NCBI RefSeq assembly: GCF_004379255.2
Contig: NC_056043.1
Coordinates: 2,046,001 to 2,110,000, forward strand
DNA from: Salvia splendens
Taxonomy: Eukaryota; Streptophyta; Magnoliopsida; Lamiales; Lamiaceae
DNA: 64,000 nucleotides
Direction: 5' to 3'
Part shown: positions 1-11,460 of the stretch, piece by piece
Layout: every line of letters starts with the position of its first letter
Position numbering within the stretch: the first letter of the stretch is position 1
The notes under the pieces: generated by a model
Told to the model about the DNA's origin: nothing
Databases searched by the model: none
The model's input: the letters and a program-made list of their open reading frames with translations, nothing else
Position numbers and translations under genes: made by a program

Positions 1-540
1 AGTTTGAACAGTAATGATATTTTATAGTATAATCTCATTTTAATGTCTATTATCTTTCATTTATTTTTATGTCTTCCATCTAATTTTCAAAAATAAATTA
101 TAATGTGTATAAATAACTAAAGCTAGTAAATTATTTATCACAATTTAAGGTAATAAAACATTGAATTGTTTAGGAAAAGTTGTAGTTTTTGCTAGATCTC
201 TTACCTATTTGGACCTGTTAAAAACGAAACTATGACCCCAGTTATTCAAAGATTTAGTGTTCAATAGTAAAGGCAAAATAAAGGTCCATATACTTTAATT
301 TTTTTATTTCATAAGATTCTCGTATATTTTTTTCGTTTTACTATTATCTTCAACTTAAGGAAAAGCTTGTATTTTATTGATTCTATTACGATTTGAGGAT
401 TTCTTTTGTGGTATAAGAGAAATTATGTGTAGCTTAGGAACAATTTTGTATCAAAGTGCATACCTTATACATACATTTTGTGAAAAAATGAGTAAATTAA
501 TTTATTTGAGCCATTAGATATGTCAAATAAATTAATTAAC
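1..540. other. AT-rich intergenic DNA with duplicated F-box 3' flank
   Basis: No gene is seen here. Positions about 415-500 closely resemble positions about 5735-5815, including the shared string atgtgtagctt and a stretch ending atgag. In both places this lies just beyond the 3' end of a minus-strand F-box copy, so it is duplicated 3' flank rather than coding sequence. Confidence 0.6.
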
Positions 541-967
541 TCATTTTTCATAAACATGAGGAGGAGGAAGAGAAAAACAGGTAAATAGCTCAGTTTTAAT
601 ATCAAAACAAGAAATCATGAGATTGTTCTAGAAATCAATGCCAACGAGTGAAAATTTCCATTCAAATATTAAAAGAGACAGGGAGGAAGAGGAGTGGTTT
701 AAGGGAAACCGCGAGAATGATAAAAATATTTCCACACATATTTGTAATACGCGTGATACAAAAAATATACTACTAAAATAAATCAAAAATCACAACCACT
801 ATAACAATTAATCATAATCATATATGCGGTTGATAAGACACCCTATCTATGAGATCGCGCCATTGTTTACAAACACACTTGCACTTTATAATGCTTCTTA
901 TCTCAAGTCTTCCCAGGATGTTTCTCATCATCTTCTCCGATAGTTTTGTAAAGAAAACTTCCTCCAT
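541..967 (-). pseudogene. F-box gene remnant (two pieces)
   Basis: On the minus strand, from an ATG at 967 down to about 836, the frame reads as an F-box amino terminus: MEEVFFTKLSEKM, then CKCVCKQWRDLI. A second piece at about 541-690 matches the FBA stretch around NGNLHWLA and the CCFDLETEL region of the paralogues. The middle of the gene and its C-terminus are missing or unreadable. It is a dead copy of the local F-box family, most like the copies at 1788-2824 and 5984-6355, which also begin MEEVFF. Confidence 0.7.
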
Positions 968-1787
968 CTCAGACTCACGTTTATTAGAGAATAGTAGAAG
1001 TAGATGAAGAAAAAAATTATTCTTCTAACTTATATTTATAACCGAATAATAATTATTGTGAATGGGAAACGGTCTAAATTAAGTGAATATTTGCCGTTTG
1101 TTTGTTAGGAAAGAAATCGTTTTTGGAGATTGTAATTTCTCTTCTTCATATTTATTACTTATATAGGGATTAGAAATATCAATAAAAATTACATTAAGAT
1201 TTTCTTGGCTTTATTGTATCTGTCCACCTAGAATAAGGGCGGATCAAGAAAATATTCAATCAACCCTCAACATTTCGTATTACTACGGAATTAATGAAAA
1301 TATCATAATTATAATTATTAATTTATTATGATTCATAGTTATAATAATCATAGGATTTTCTTAAAAACTTTTAGCATAATAATAAATAAATATAACAACG
1401 AACATGATTACTGTTACAATTTTATTTATTTATTTATTGTTACTTTATTATGATTGGTTATAATATATAATTTTAAAAGTAATACTTTATTAATTAATTA
1501 TTAACTAATAATGAAATAATAATAGTAGTAACAATAATAATAAAAACAATAAATAAAAATAATTAATTTTGAATTATTACTATGATTATAATTTAACTAA
1601 TTAAATTATAATTATCGTAGTGAGTTGTATATTATCATTATAGTAATTTAAAGATAAAATTATTGCTATGATAAAATAATATTTTATTAATATTGTTGCT
1701 ATAAGTATAATTCTAGTAATTTATAATAATTATTGTTATTACTATAATTAAGTAGTAAGTATGATTTATCATTCTCCTAACAATATC
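968..1787. other. AT-rich intergenic DNA with F-box upstream block
   Basis: Positions about 1000-1075 carry the upstream block shared by the F-box copies: a TATA-like stretch atatttataa followed by aaacggtctaaatt. The rest is a very AT-rich run of TAAT/ATTA-type simple sequence up to about 1780. No open frame here looks real. Confidence 0.5.
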
Positions 1788-2824
1788 TTAACTATCATTC
1801 TCATATTCCTCAACTTTTTCAGGAAGATCGTAACTCGCAAGATGTCTACTGTTTTTGTTGGAATATATGAGTAGTCGACCAATATACTTCGTTACGAACA
1901 ACAAGTCACCATTTGCTAAAACAGTAAACGGCCTAACATATGAATCAATATGATGCGGTCTGTGGAACATATATTCCTTTATCCAAGAATTCTCATCTCC
2001 ATAGATATTCATCGTCCAAATCACAACAACACGGTCAAATTTTACATCACATAAACACAGCCGATCGTCCAAAACACATAGCCGAGATACTTGAAGTTTT
2101 TCGTTACCATAAACACGAGGAGGAAGAGAAAAACGGGTACATAACTCGGTTTCAAGATCAAAACAACAAACTATGGGATTGTTCTCGATATCCAATGCCA
2201 GCCAGTGAAGATTTCCGTTAAAAAATGTAGTCTTATTATGCAATATACGTCTGCCCGGTGCTTCTTCTGATATGGTTCTCCACGTCCCTCCTCCAAGATC
2301 GCATACATATAATCGATATTCAACCACATATAAAACCTTATATTTCCTGCTTAATTTGCTCACTCCAAATCCAAGCATGAAATCCAATCTACTTCTAAGG
2401 AGATGAGGTAAAGGAGGAATCCGAGGAAGCACAACATATTCACGGAGTAATTGGATTGCATACATAATAAACATAATCATATCCATAGCATAACAAAAGT
2501 AAAAGCAAACCATTAACTGAATCAATTACATGACGATCAACACATATTGCACATGCATATCGTATGTCACGATAAATCGTGAATCCAAAAAGTGGGTCGA
2601 ATGCCTCACCATCGCAGAGTGTATAGCCGTCTTTAGAGAAGAAACAAATGCCTGGTTTCGAGGTATAAGTCATTGCAAACTCACGCCCTTCTATCAACCC
2701 TTCTATCAGATCGCGCCATGATTTACAAAATACATTTGCACCTCATAATGCTTCTAATCGGGAGTCTAGCCATGACCTCTCTCGTCAACTTTTTCGATAG
2801 ATTTTTGAAGAAAACTTCCTCCAT
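1788..2824 (-). pseudogene. F-box/FBA pseudogene with frameshifts
   Basis: Read on the minus strand from the ATG at 2824, the product begins MEEVFFKNLSKKLTREVMARLPIRS, a normal F-box start. It breaks after CKCI, where one extra base against the CKYVCKSW paralogue creates a stop near 2730. The frame then resumes as GREFAMTYTSKPGICFF and runs through the first half of the FBA domain. It breaks again at about 2443-2446, where an extra C turns ITREYVVLP into a stop. The remaining 3' part is open to 1788 and keeps NGNLHWLA, CCFDLETEL and GDENSWIKEYMF. The two single-base lesions are small, so inactivation looks recent. An intact relative would be an SCF substrate receptor. Confidence 0.85.
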
Positions 2825-3981
2825 TTCAGAGTCACGTAAATTAGAGAGGAGTGGATGAAGAAAAAAACTATTCTCCTAAGTCATATTTATAAGAACCGAT
2901 TAATCCTTGTATAAATGAGAAACGGTCTAAATTATGTGAATATCATTATAGTAGTTATTGATAAAATTATTGCTATAATAATATATCGATAATAATCATT
3001 TTTATTATAATTAAATATGATTCATCATTCTAAATACGAAAATGCTTACATAATTTGAGAAAGATGAATTTAGCAGAAAGATTATTAATAAAACTTGATT
3101 ATTTTTTTTATTAAATGAGACAATGTCAAGTAGATATTTCCTTAACAATATTTGCACATTTTCCCAATCGATATAAATTGACAAAAGGAAAATACATCTG
3201 TTTTAATTTAAAGAGATTTACATACCATATATAATTACACCGTTTCTTTTCAAAATAGGATTTAATCAGTATTAATATAACCAAAAGAATAGTTTTTTCT
3301 TCATACTCACGTCGAAGGTCATCGTCATTCATCATCGTCAAGTATGCTCTTCTTCTTTTTCGTTCATCCTTCTCTATTTTTTATAAATATATGATGATTT
3401 AATGCAGTCAATTATTGATGATATTTCCTTAATTGGAGATGATCTTATGGAATATATTAGATTTATTCTTTCAAATTTCAAAATAATGAATAGTGTAACA
3501 ATTGAATAATAGTAGAATATTGAGATTTGTATTAACACGTTCAAAATAGGATTAAAGTGAGACAATTGAATGGTAGAATATGGGAAAGGGAATCCCATTT
3601 TCTCAACGTGGCATGGAGTGGAACGCACACAGAGAGCTAAACTACGATGAACACATGAGGTTAGCTTTCTTCCTTTCCTTGTTTGTTGGAGATGTGTTGT
3701 TTTGTTTCTTTTGTTTGCTCTTTAACTCTCTGCTTACCTCTCGCGGGGGTTTGAGCATTTTAGTGCATTGACTGCACTTATCCGAAAAGAAAATCTGCGT
3801 GTTAGGAAATAATCACAATTAAACACGGGACATAAATCAAATAAACACAAGAATTGTTTGCCCAGTAAGATATGATATGTATCTAGGTCTTAGGGGCAAA
3901 CAAGGAATTTCACTTAATAATTTTTCAAGCACTTTTTATTTTTGGATAGAATTCACAATGAGAGAATAGATTTATAGTACA
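2825..3981. other. intergenic DNA; conserved F-box 5' flank
   Basis: About 2870-3110 is nearly the same as about 6405-6670, so the upstream flank was duplicated together with the F-box copies at 1788-2824 and 5984-6355. A TATA-like motif (minus strand, ttataaatatgac) lies about 60 bases upstream of the old ATG. From 3110 to 3981 I see only short unconvincing frames and AT-rich DNA. Confidence 0.5.
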
Positions 3982-4246
3982 TACTCCCCATCCCGGCTAA
4001 GATGACACATTTCTTAGTTGACACGAGATTTTATGTGTTGTTAGTTATTGTGTTTAATCAGAGAAAGAAAATGTGGTTGTAAGTATTAGATGGAGAAAGA
4101 AAGAGAGTTGAATACATAATTAAAAAGAAAAAAAGTGATTTGATGTATTAATTGGAGAGAGAAAGTTCTAAAAACAATAGAAATATGTAATTTTATTGGA
4201 GACAAACTAAAAAGGGAGAGTGACTCATCATAGTTGAGACGGAGTA
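3982..4246. mobile_element. Stowaway-type MITE
   Basis: The element starts TA-CTCCCCATCCC and ends GAGACGGAG-TA. These are inverted copies of the CTCCCTCCGTCCC terminus typical of plant Tc1/mariner Stowaway MITEs, with TA on each side. It is about 265 bp long, rich in GAGA and AAAG, and has no coding capacity. It lies about 120 bp upstream of the F-box pseudogene at 4371. Confidence 0.75.
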
Positions 4247-4370
4247 AGTAAAATATATATTGCAGACAACCTAAATATGTCCCTTTTAGTCATGGGCTAA
4301 TTTACTTACTTTCAGGCTCCACGCTCTATCAACGTTGCCAGAAGGTGATATTGGTAAAAGTTAGTCTAAA

Positions 4371-5616
4371 ATGAAGGCAGATACTTTTACAACTCTACCG
4401 GACGATATGATTAGAGATATCCTGGAAAGAGTCCCGATTAAAAGCATTATAACATGCAAGTGTGTTTGTAACCATGGCGTCGTTGGATAGAAGGGGCTGA
4501 GTTTGCGACTTTGTATGCTCTGAAACCAGGTCTTGCTTTCGTCGTGGGGACGGGGTACACAATACGCGATGAGGCTTGCCAACCACTTTTCCGGTTTTCC
4601 ATTCCTCCCTTTACTCTCAATCAATATTTATCTACTTCTTTAATGCGTGATGTAATTGGTTCAGTTAATGGTTTGCTACTGGCATGGGAAGTATACAGTA
4701 ATAATCTTTTTATTCTTTTCATATGCAATCCGATGACGGGTGAATTTGTAGTGCTTCCACCTCTTCCTAGTCTTAGACACGGTCGTAACATATTTGATTG
4801 TAATTGGATATTTGGTTTTGGAGAGAGCAGACTGAGTAGACAATATAAGATTTTATGTGTTGATAACGATGACTCTGGGTCATGCTATGTATACACTCTC
4901 GGAAGAGAAGCCTCGTGGAAAAGCATTGGGGGCAGCCCTATACTACAGTGGCGTCCTATTTGGTTTGTTTTGAGATATTTGTCGAGGGGAAATGTTGTAC
5001 CAGAAAACCGCTCTAGACTGCGGTGTGGTGCTAATTATGCTTTGGTTTTCAATGGGAATCTCCACTGGTTGGCATCCGTTTTCGAGAAAAATGGTTTGAT
5101 TTGCTGTTTTGATCTTGAAACCGAGCTGTTTACCAGTTTCTCTCTTCCTCCTAAACCTTCCAATGCAATTCGCGGATGTCACCTATGTACTTTGGATGGT
5201 CGACTATGTTTATACGATGAATCAGATGATGACCATGCTATTATTTGGTGGATGAACAACTATGATGATGAGAATTCTTGGGTAAAGGAATACACATTCC
5301 AAAAAAAAAGACCAAATACTTATGGACATTGTTTTCCCCTCAAAGTTTTGGGAAATGGTGACTTGCTGTGGATGACCGATTATCGTATAACAAATTATTT
5401 ATCTACTCCAGAGAGACCAAAGATCTTAAGACCTATAATCATGTTCGACTAATTACCGGTTATGATTCCAGCATCGTTACTTATACCCCAAGCTTTCTTT
5501 CACCTAAAGGCATGGGAATTTGTGAAGAGTCGGTCATTAAATTCTTGTTAAGCAAAGCAAATTCATTATGCATTTTTATTTTTAATTTAAATGGATCGTT
5601 ATTTACTTTTTTTTAA
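4371..5616 (+). pseudogene. F-box/FBA pseudogene, plus strand
   Basis: The ATG at 4371 opens MKADTFTTLPDDMIRDILERVPIKS, then CKCVC. A one-base deletion at about 4470-4474 (accatgg where paralogues read a-tca-tgg) shifts the frame to a stop at 4490. A long frame from about 4475 to 5452 carries the rest of the F-box and most of the FBA domain: YALKPGLAF, NGNLHWLAS, CCFDLETELFTSFSLPP and DENSWVKEYTF. A second shift within about 5368-5395 moves the C-terminus (LFIYSRETKDL, then YTPSFLSPKGMGI) into another frame ending at 5616. It is the only plus-strand F-box copy. The open part (about 313 codons from 4511) could still be transcribed but lacks an F-box. Confidence 0.85.
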
Positions 5617-5983
5617 CGATTTGCAGCCTTAAATTTCCGGCTCTATACTCCAACAATATGTACGCAATTTCAGGCTCCATACTCCGAATATATTGCTCGT
5701 CAATTTTTGGGCTATGAGCGTTTCTTTTGTACAAAACAAATTATGTGTAGCTTGAATAATTTTGTATCAAAGTGCAAACATTTTATGAAAATGAGTATAC
5801 TATTTTATTTGACCTACCCTAATCGGATTTGGGGGGTTGCTTTTTTTATTATTATTATTATGATTTTGTTGGTAGAATTATCACTTGTATAGTAATAAGG
5901 AAAAACCAGAAATAAGCTTATAATTTTAACACAATAAAATAAAAAAATTGCATATGGAATAAAATAGTGTCTCATATTATAAT
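5617..5983. other. intergenic DNA between opposed F-box copies
   Basis: No gene is seen. About 5735-5815 repeats the 3' flank found at about 415-500. In this copy the flank lies close to the truncation point of the minus-strand F-box copy at 5984, which suggests that an internal deletion joined the two. Confidence 0.5.
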
Positions 5984-6355
5984 CTATATATGTTCACGAG
6001 TAATTGGATCAGAATGAACAGAAGCAGATCCATTGACCAACAAAAGTAAAAGCAAACCATTAACTGAATCAATTACGTGATGATCAACACATAATGGATT
6101 TCCAATCTCATTTGGATAAATCATGAATCGGAAAAGTGGGTCGGATGCCTCACCATCGCAGACTGCATAGCCGTCTTTAGAAGAGAAACACAGGTCTGGT
6201 TTTGGAGTATACTTCGTTGCAAACTCACACCCTTCTATCAGATCGCGCCATGATTTACAAACATATTTGCACCTCGTAATGCTTCTAATCGGGAGTCTAG
6301 CCAGGACCTCTACGGTCAACTTTTTAGATAGATTTTTAAAGAAAACTTCCTCCAT
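5984..6355 (-). pseudogene. 3'-truncated F-box gene (123 codons)
   Basis: An undisturbed frame encodes MEEVFFKNLSKKLTVEVLARLPIRS and CKYVCKSWRDLIEG, a full F-box of about 45 residues. It continues into the FBA start (YTPKPDLCF, VIDSVNGLLLLLL) and stops right after DPITREHI. Intact relatives here are 413-420 residues, so roughly 290 residues of the substrate-binding half are gone. A truncated protein could still bind SKP1 and act as a competitor, but that is speculation. I call it a truncated pseudogene. Confidence 0.75.
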
Positions 6356-7237
6356 TGCAGACTCACGTTAATTAGAGAGGACTAGTGGATGAAGAAAAAA
6401 ACTATTCTCCTAAGTCATATTTATAACAACCGATTAATCCTATTATAAATGGGAAACGGTCTAAATTTAGTGAATATCATTGTAGTAATTTATTGATAAA
6501 ATTATTGCTATAATAACAGAATAATATATTGATAGTATCTTTGCCATAATTATAATTATTGTAATTTATTATCGTTATTATTATAATTAAACATGATTCA
6601 TCATTCTAAATACGAAAATACTTACATAATTTGAGAAAGATGAAATTTGCAGAAAGATTATCAATAAAACTTGTTTTTTTTAAAATTTTAAAAATTAAAA
6701 TTATTCCATGATTAATTCAACTCATGACATACTCAATGATTTCCGTGGATTGTTTAAATTAATTATGGAGTAGTTTACATTAATTTTTTTCAATTTAGAA
6801 AGCCATAGCTTATTTTAATTTATAACCTAAAATAAACAAATACAAAGCCGAATAGACTTGGAAGTGAACTTCATTTTCCACCAAAAAATTAATAATACCT
6901 ACTAATCATTGTAGAGTTCATTTTGTCAAGAAGGGTGAACTATAATTAATATTGCATCCATTAATGATAATAAAAGTTAGTCCTATTCGTTTAAATCTTT
7001 GAACACAATCTTCTAACTTGAAAATTTGTGTCTATTATAAAATTAAAACTGATCTATTATATCCCTCTTAACTATATTTATTTAACAATAATAATCAGTA
7101 TTATATTTATCTATAAAGAATGATACAATTAAATAAGGATCTAATCAAATAACATTAGAATAAATTACTATAATTTATTAAAACGAAAAATAGTACAAGA
7201 ATCTGTAATTATTGAAGATCACATTACGACATGAACA
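6356..7237. other. intergenic DNA; F-box 5' flank then AT-rich
   Basis: About 6405-6670 repeats the 5' flank at 2870-3110 with small gaps. The remainder to 7237 is AT-rich. It must include the 3' end of the F-box gene at 7238-8479, but I see no clear gene or element. Confidence 0.5.
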
Positions 7238-8479
7238 CTACGATAACCTTAATGATTGAATATCATCAATATATACACCTCTCTTCCTCTTATGAAAGTT
7301 GTAACGTTGTTCTTGTAAGAAAGATGAATAAAATGGACTCAATATGTTTAATGACTGAACATTATGAATCCCCATGGCTTTGAGCGAAAGAAAGCTTGGT
7401 GTATAAATAGCAATGTTGCAATTTTGATGGGTAGATAACCCAAGACGACCACCCCAAGTCGCAAGAGTTTCGGACTCTTTGGAGTATGTAAATAGTCGAT
7501 TATTACGGAACAACAAGTCACCGTTTGCTAAAACTTTGATCGGCCAAACAAGTTGTAAGAAATCAATGTTGTGCGGCCCAGTAGGTTTATTTATACGTTG
7601 GCCGAAGACAAATTTCTTTACCCAGGAATTCTCATCTCCGTAGTTGCTCATCCACCAGATAACAAAATTATAGCGATCAAAAGTGTCGCATAAACATAGG
7701 CGACCCTCCAAGATGCACAACCGATACTCGCAAAGTATGTTGCTACCATGAACACGAGGAGGGAGAGAAAAACTGGTAAATAGCTCGGTTTCAAGATCAA
7801 AACAACAAATAAAGTTTTTCTTTCGGGAATCCGATGCCAGCCAGTGAAGATTTCCGTTCAAAAATGTAGCAATATTACGATCTAGTAAAGGCCTACCAAT
7901 ATTACGATCTAGAAAAGGCATACCCGGTGCGGCTTTCGAGATGCTTCTCCAAGAAGCTTCTCCTAGAGTGCACACATGGTATGACCCAAATTCATCACCA
8001 TATAATATCTTATACTTCCCGCTTAATTTGCTCACTCCAAATCCAAATATGCAGCAATACGTAGGCAGAGGAGGAAGCGTGACACATTCACTAGTGATTG
8101 GATTGCACACAAAAAGAATATTTTTGTATGTTATTTCCTTCACCAAAAGCAAACCATTAACTGAATCAGCTACAATACGATAACGAACATTGTGTCCATA
8201 TCTGATGGTTGGAGCAAGCAACCGGAATTCGAAAAGTGGCGTGAATGCCTCGTCATCGCAGACAGTGTAATTGTCTCTACAATAGAATGCCAGACATGGT
8301 TTCGGAGTATACGACTCCACAAAGTCAACCCCCTCTATCAGATCGCGCCATGACTTACAAACACACTTGAACCTTATGACGCTTTTGATCGGGAGTTTTA
8401 CGAGGATCTCTCTTGTCAACTCTTCCGGAAGATAAAAATCTTCCTTCGTTTCAGTAGTACTATCACATTCCCTCTTCAT
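7238..8479 (-). CDS. F-box protein with FBA domain, intact
   Basis: A single-exon frame of 413 residues. The F-box lies at about residues 16-60 (LPEELTREILVKLPIKS, FKCVCKSWRDLIEG). The F-box-associated interaction domain follows over about 95-380, with NGNLHWLAS, CCFDLETELFTSFSLPP and DENSWVKKF. Proteins of this plant family bind SKP1 through the F-box and recruit targets to SCF ubiquitin ligases through the C-terminal half; the target cannot be read from sequence. The start was chosen because the F-box follows within 20 residues, as in the paralogues, and a TATA-like motif lies about 65-75 bases upstream. A short repeat (GRPLLDRNI/LDRNI) near residues 195-215 looks like a small internal duplication. 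It is one of only two undamaged members of the cluster. Confidence 0.9.
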   Translation of the reverse strand: MKRECDSTTETKEDFYLPEELTREILVKLPIKSVIRFKCVCKSWRDLIEGVDFVESYTPKPCLAFYCRDNYTVCDDEAFTPLFEFRLLAPTIRYGHNVRYRIVADSVNGLLLVKEITYKNILFVCNPITSECVTLPPLPTYCCIFGFGVSKLSGKYKILYGDEFGSYHVCTLGEASWRSISKAAPGMPFLDRNIGRPLLDRNIATFLNGNLHWLASDSRKKNFICCFDLETELFTSFSLPPRVHGSNILCEYRLCILEGRLCLCDTFDRYNFVIWWMSNYGDENSWVKKFVFGQRINKPTGPHNIDFLQLVWPIKVLANGDLLFRNNRLFTYSKESETLATWGGRLGLSTHQNCNIAIYTPSFLSLKAMGIHNVQSLNILSPFYSSFLQEQRYNFHKRKRGVYIDDIQSLRLS

Positions 8480-8540
8480 CGTAGTAGTTGTGGATGAAGA
8501 AAAAAAAATTTAATTGGAGATGATCTATTCTCTTCTAATT

Positions 8541-8554
8541 CTATTTAAATAACC
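8541..8554 (-). promoter_or_regulatory. TATA-like core promoter of the F-box gene
   Basis: The minus-strand motif ggttatttaaatag lies 62-75 bases upstream of the ATG at 8479. Equivalent TATA-like motifs occur in the duplicated upstream blocks near 1028, 2886, 6420 and 11686, always next to cttctaa and an accg/accaat-type string. The shared position suggests an inherited core promoter. Transcription starts are not known. Confidence 0.45.
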
Positions 8555-8566
8555 GGATAATCCTAA

Positions 8567-8976
8567 TTTGAATTGGAAACAATGTAAATCATGTCAGTTA
8601 AATCTCTACGCGGATTCGTATCCTCACAATCATTCACTTGATTCCTTAATTGTAGCAATCTATATTAGTAATTTATTGTTCACTTTTAATAGGTTTATAA
8701 AGTATAACTTGAGTAGTATTAATTTATTTTCGATGACTACACAAGATTTTTTTTCAAATATCAAATCTTATTAAATCTTTAAATTAAATAAATAAATATT
8801 TTATATAAATTGGAAAAGGTAAATTATGTACTTAAAAGATTAGATTGATAATTATGGATTACATCAAAATTTAAATTATAAAAATCAAATCTTAAACTAT
8901 ATGTTTAATATTAAACTATAAATAAACAAATAAGTATAGGTTAGAAAAAAAAGGAAACAATTGAACGATGAGAGAT
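8567..8976. other. AT-rich intergenic DNA
   Basis: No gene or element is recognised in this stretch; a 68-codon frame at 8568-8774 shows nothing protein-like. Confidence 0.5.
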
Positions 8977-9423
8977 TGTTGGAATATTAATTAATAAACT
9001 TGATTTTGTAAATATCTAGATATTATATAAATATTTAGATATTATAGAATCATCTAGAATTAGGGATGAAAAATATCTAGATATTTTGGAAGAATTAACT
9101 AGACATAGAATTCTCTAGAATATAGTAGATGTTATCTAAAAATATCTAGATTTTTATGAAGAAAAATCTAGATATTTAGAATATAAAAAGAATTAAGTAG
9201 AAAATTCCAGATTCTAGAATGTGTTAGGATGCCTATAAATAGGGGTGAGTTATAACATTTTGAATAAGTTGAGAAGTTGAGAGAATTTGAGAAATAAAGA
9301 GTGCCTTAGTTTTCCCCGCACCAACATCTCCTAAATCACTTCGCAAATATTCCACCCATTGTCCCCTCAAATATTTCTTCCAAACTAAAATACTCCTCCA
9401 ACATATATCTTGTATTTCCAACA
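8977..9423 (+). mobile_element. Solo LTR, copia-like, 447 bp
   Basis: It begins TGTTGGAA and ends TTCCAACA, a perfect 8-base inverted pair of the TG...CA type. It is flanked by the 5-bp direct repeat GAGAT (8972-8976 and 9424-9428). A TATA-like motif ctataaatagg sits at about 9232, about 190 bases from the end, as expected for an LTR promoter reading on the plus strand. Several tctagatat-type motifs occur in the first half. No internal domain or second LTR adjoins it, so it is the product of LTR-LTR recombination. Assignment to copia rather than another LTR group is from its short size and ends. Confidence 0.85.
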
Positions 9424-9428
9424 GAGAT

Positions 9429-10197
9429 ATCAATAGAGTTTTACTTAACATGATGTATTGTTATAGTTCAAAACTTTATATCAATGTATACCAAAACTTT
9501 TTTCACTCACAACTAGAAATATCAATGTAGCGCAAAATCCGAGAGCTAATCTGATTATCCTACTAAATTTATAAAGTTAGGGTTGTAAAATGTTAACACG
9601 AATGAATTGGTTCTAGTTGCAACTAATATCAATTCTTCCTATTTGTTTGATAACAGATTTAACACTTTAATGAACCACCCAAAAATAATTAGTAGCTCAG
9701 TATATTTGATATATGTATGATTTTGAATTTTTTTTGGTCAAGTTTTTTTATTTTTATTTTTATTCATAGAACATAATGGAAAAATCTATTGAAAACTTCA
9801 ATTTCCCTACAAGAAATATTTAAATTCTAAAAGATGATTTAGAATTTATCAAAATGTGTTTAAGTTTCATTTCGATTTTACAAATATATGAGCATTTTTC
9901 TCGTTATGAATTGAAGAGATCATGCTCCCTTATTTGAATTTGTTTTGGAATATTTTTGATATTATATTTTATGATGATGTTATGATTTATATAAGTTTAT
10001 GCTGACATTTAAATGTCATCGTGTTAACATTACACTGTATGATGAGTTAACAGAGTTAACAACTTAAAAAAGTCAGCAACATATCACACGTCCTCTAAAA
10101 GTATTTAATTTTCATATATATTTATAAGGAAATAAAAACAGAAAACCCAAAAATAGTACTCCTACAAAAATAGTACACAATATGTTTTGCCTACAAA
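9429..10197. other. AT-rich intergenic DNA
   Basis: No gene is seen. About 9780-9910 shares the string aaaatgtgtttaagtttcattt with about 12300-12355, so the downstream flanks of two neighbouring F-box copies are also duplicated. Confidence 0.45.
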
Positions 10198-11460
10198 TTA
10201 CCAAATACCAAAACATGATAATTTCGGAACACGATTGGCGATTTTGGATAACCATTGTTGTCTTTTGGAGAAACTCATGTGATATAATGATGTCAATGAT
10301 CTAACATTGTGAATCCGCATGGCTTTGAGCGATCGAAAACATGGAGTATAAATTGCGATGTTGGAAAAATGATACGTAGATCGAAGAACAAAACTATGTG
10401 GCCCAACACGTTTGTTTTCTCTAGAGTATATAAACATTATGTTATTATTATAGTAGAGCAGATCACCATTTTCCAAAACTTTGAGCGGCCGAAAACGTTG
10501 CATTATATTATCAGCGGATCGCCAAATAGGTATAGGTTGTTGGAAGGTATATTCCTTTACCCAGGAATTCTCATCTTCGTAGTTGTGCATCAACCAAATA
10601 GCGAACTCATTGCTATCATAAGTATCATAGAAACATAGCTGACCCTCCAAACTACACAGGCGATATTCGCGAAGTGTGTCGCTACCATAAACACGAGGAG
10701 GAAGAGGAAAGCTTGTAAACAGCTCGGTTTCAAGATCAAAGCAACAAATGAATTTATTCTTTTCCTCGACATCAGATGCCAACCAATGAAGATTTCCGTT
10801 TAAAAACACAGCAATATCATAATTCAGTAAAGGCACACCTGGTGCTAAGATGCTTCTCCAACACTCTTCTCCTAGAGTACATACATAACATGGCATGGAT
10901 TTACTAACACATACAACCTTATATTGTCGACTAAATTTGCTTACTCCGAATCCAAATATGCCATCACGTGTAGGCTGATAGGGAAGCTCGACGTATTCAA
11001 GAGTAATTGGATTGCACATGTAAAGCAGATTAGGACATTTATCCTTCACAAGAATCAAACCATTAACTGAATTAATTACGACACCACATCTTACATTAAA
11101 TGGGATCTTATAGAAAGAGGGAATCATGCAAAATTCGAAATAAAACTTGGACTCTCCACCGCGGACCTCGTAGGTTTCGTTTGAAGAGAAAACTAAACCT
11201 GGTTTCGAAAAATACAAAGTCGCAAACTCAACCCCCTCTATCAGATCGCGCCATGATGTACAAACATACCTACACCTTATAACGCTTCTAAGGTGTAGTC
11301 GTCCGAGGATCTCTCTCTTTATATCTTCCGGAAGATTTGCAAACAAATTTTCCTTCTTCTCAATCTTGATTAAAACAGTAACCCATCCCAAAAAGTCAAT
11401 GATCTTCGCCAATACATGAAGCATAAAAATACTACATTTGTCCCAAAATAGTTTAGACAT
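10198..11460 (-). CDS. F-box protein with FBA domain and N-terminal extension
   Basis: A single-exon frame of 420 residues. The F-box lies at about residues 42-88 (FANLPEDIKREILGRLHLRS, CRYVCTSWRDLIEG). The FBA domain follows, with NGNLHWLAS, CCFDLETELFTSFPLPP and DENSWVKEYTF. The C-terminus ends VPKLSCFGIW, and the same ending occurs in the split pseudogene at 12843. Compared with the 413-residue neighbour it has about 30 extra N-terminal residues, including a hydrophobic stretch (FMLHVLAKIIDFLGWVTVLI). The first 10-14 codons appear to come from an old MITE end. An internal start at MLHVLAK (about residue 13) is therefore possible. The role is presumably as an SCF substrate receptor; the substrate is unknown. 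Confidence 0.88.
   Translation of the reverse strand: MSKLFWDKCSIFMLHVLAKIIDFLGWVTVLIKIEKKENLFANLPEDIKREILGRLHLRSVIRCRYVCTSWRDLIEGVEFATLYFSKPGLVFSSNETYEVRGGESKFYFEFCMIPSFYKIPFNVRCGVVINSVNGLILVKDKCPNLLYMCNPITLEYVELPYQPTRDGIFGFGVSKFSRQYKVVCVSKSMPCYVCTLGEECWRSILAPGVPLLNYDIAVFLNGNLHWLASDVEEKNKFICCFDLETELFTSFPLPPRVYGSDTLREYRLCSLEGQLCFYDTYDSNEFAIWLMHNYEDENSWVKEYTFQQPIPIWRSADNIMQRFRPLKVLENGDLLYYNNNIMFIYSRENKRVGPHSFVLRSTYHFSNIAIYTPCFRSLKAMRIHNVRSLTSLYHMSFSKRQQWLSKIANRVPKLSCFGIW

Noticed and set aside
9233..9451. 72-codon minus-strand frame
   Set aside because: It lies almost wholly inside the solo LTR.
541..11460. F-box cluster as a self-incompatibility (SLF) locus
   Set aside because: The proteins are FBA-type receptors with CVCKSWRDLIEG motifs, not clearly SLF-like, and no S-RNase gene is seen in the window.
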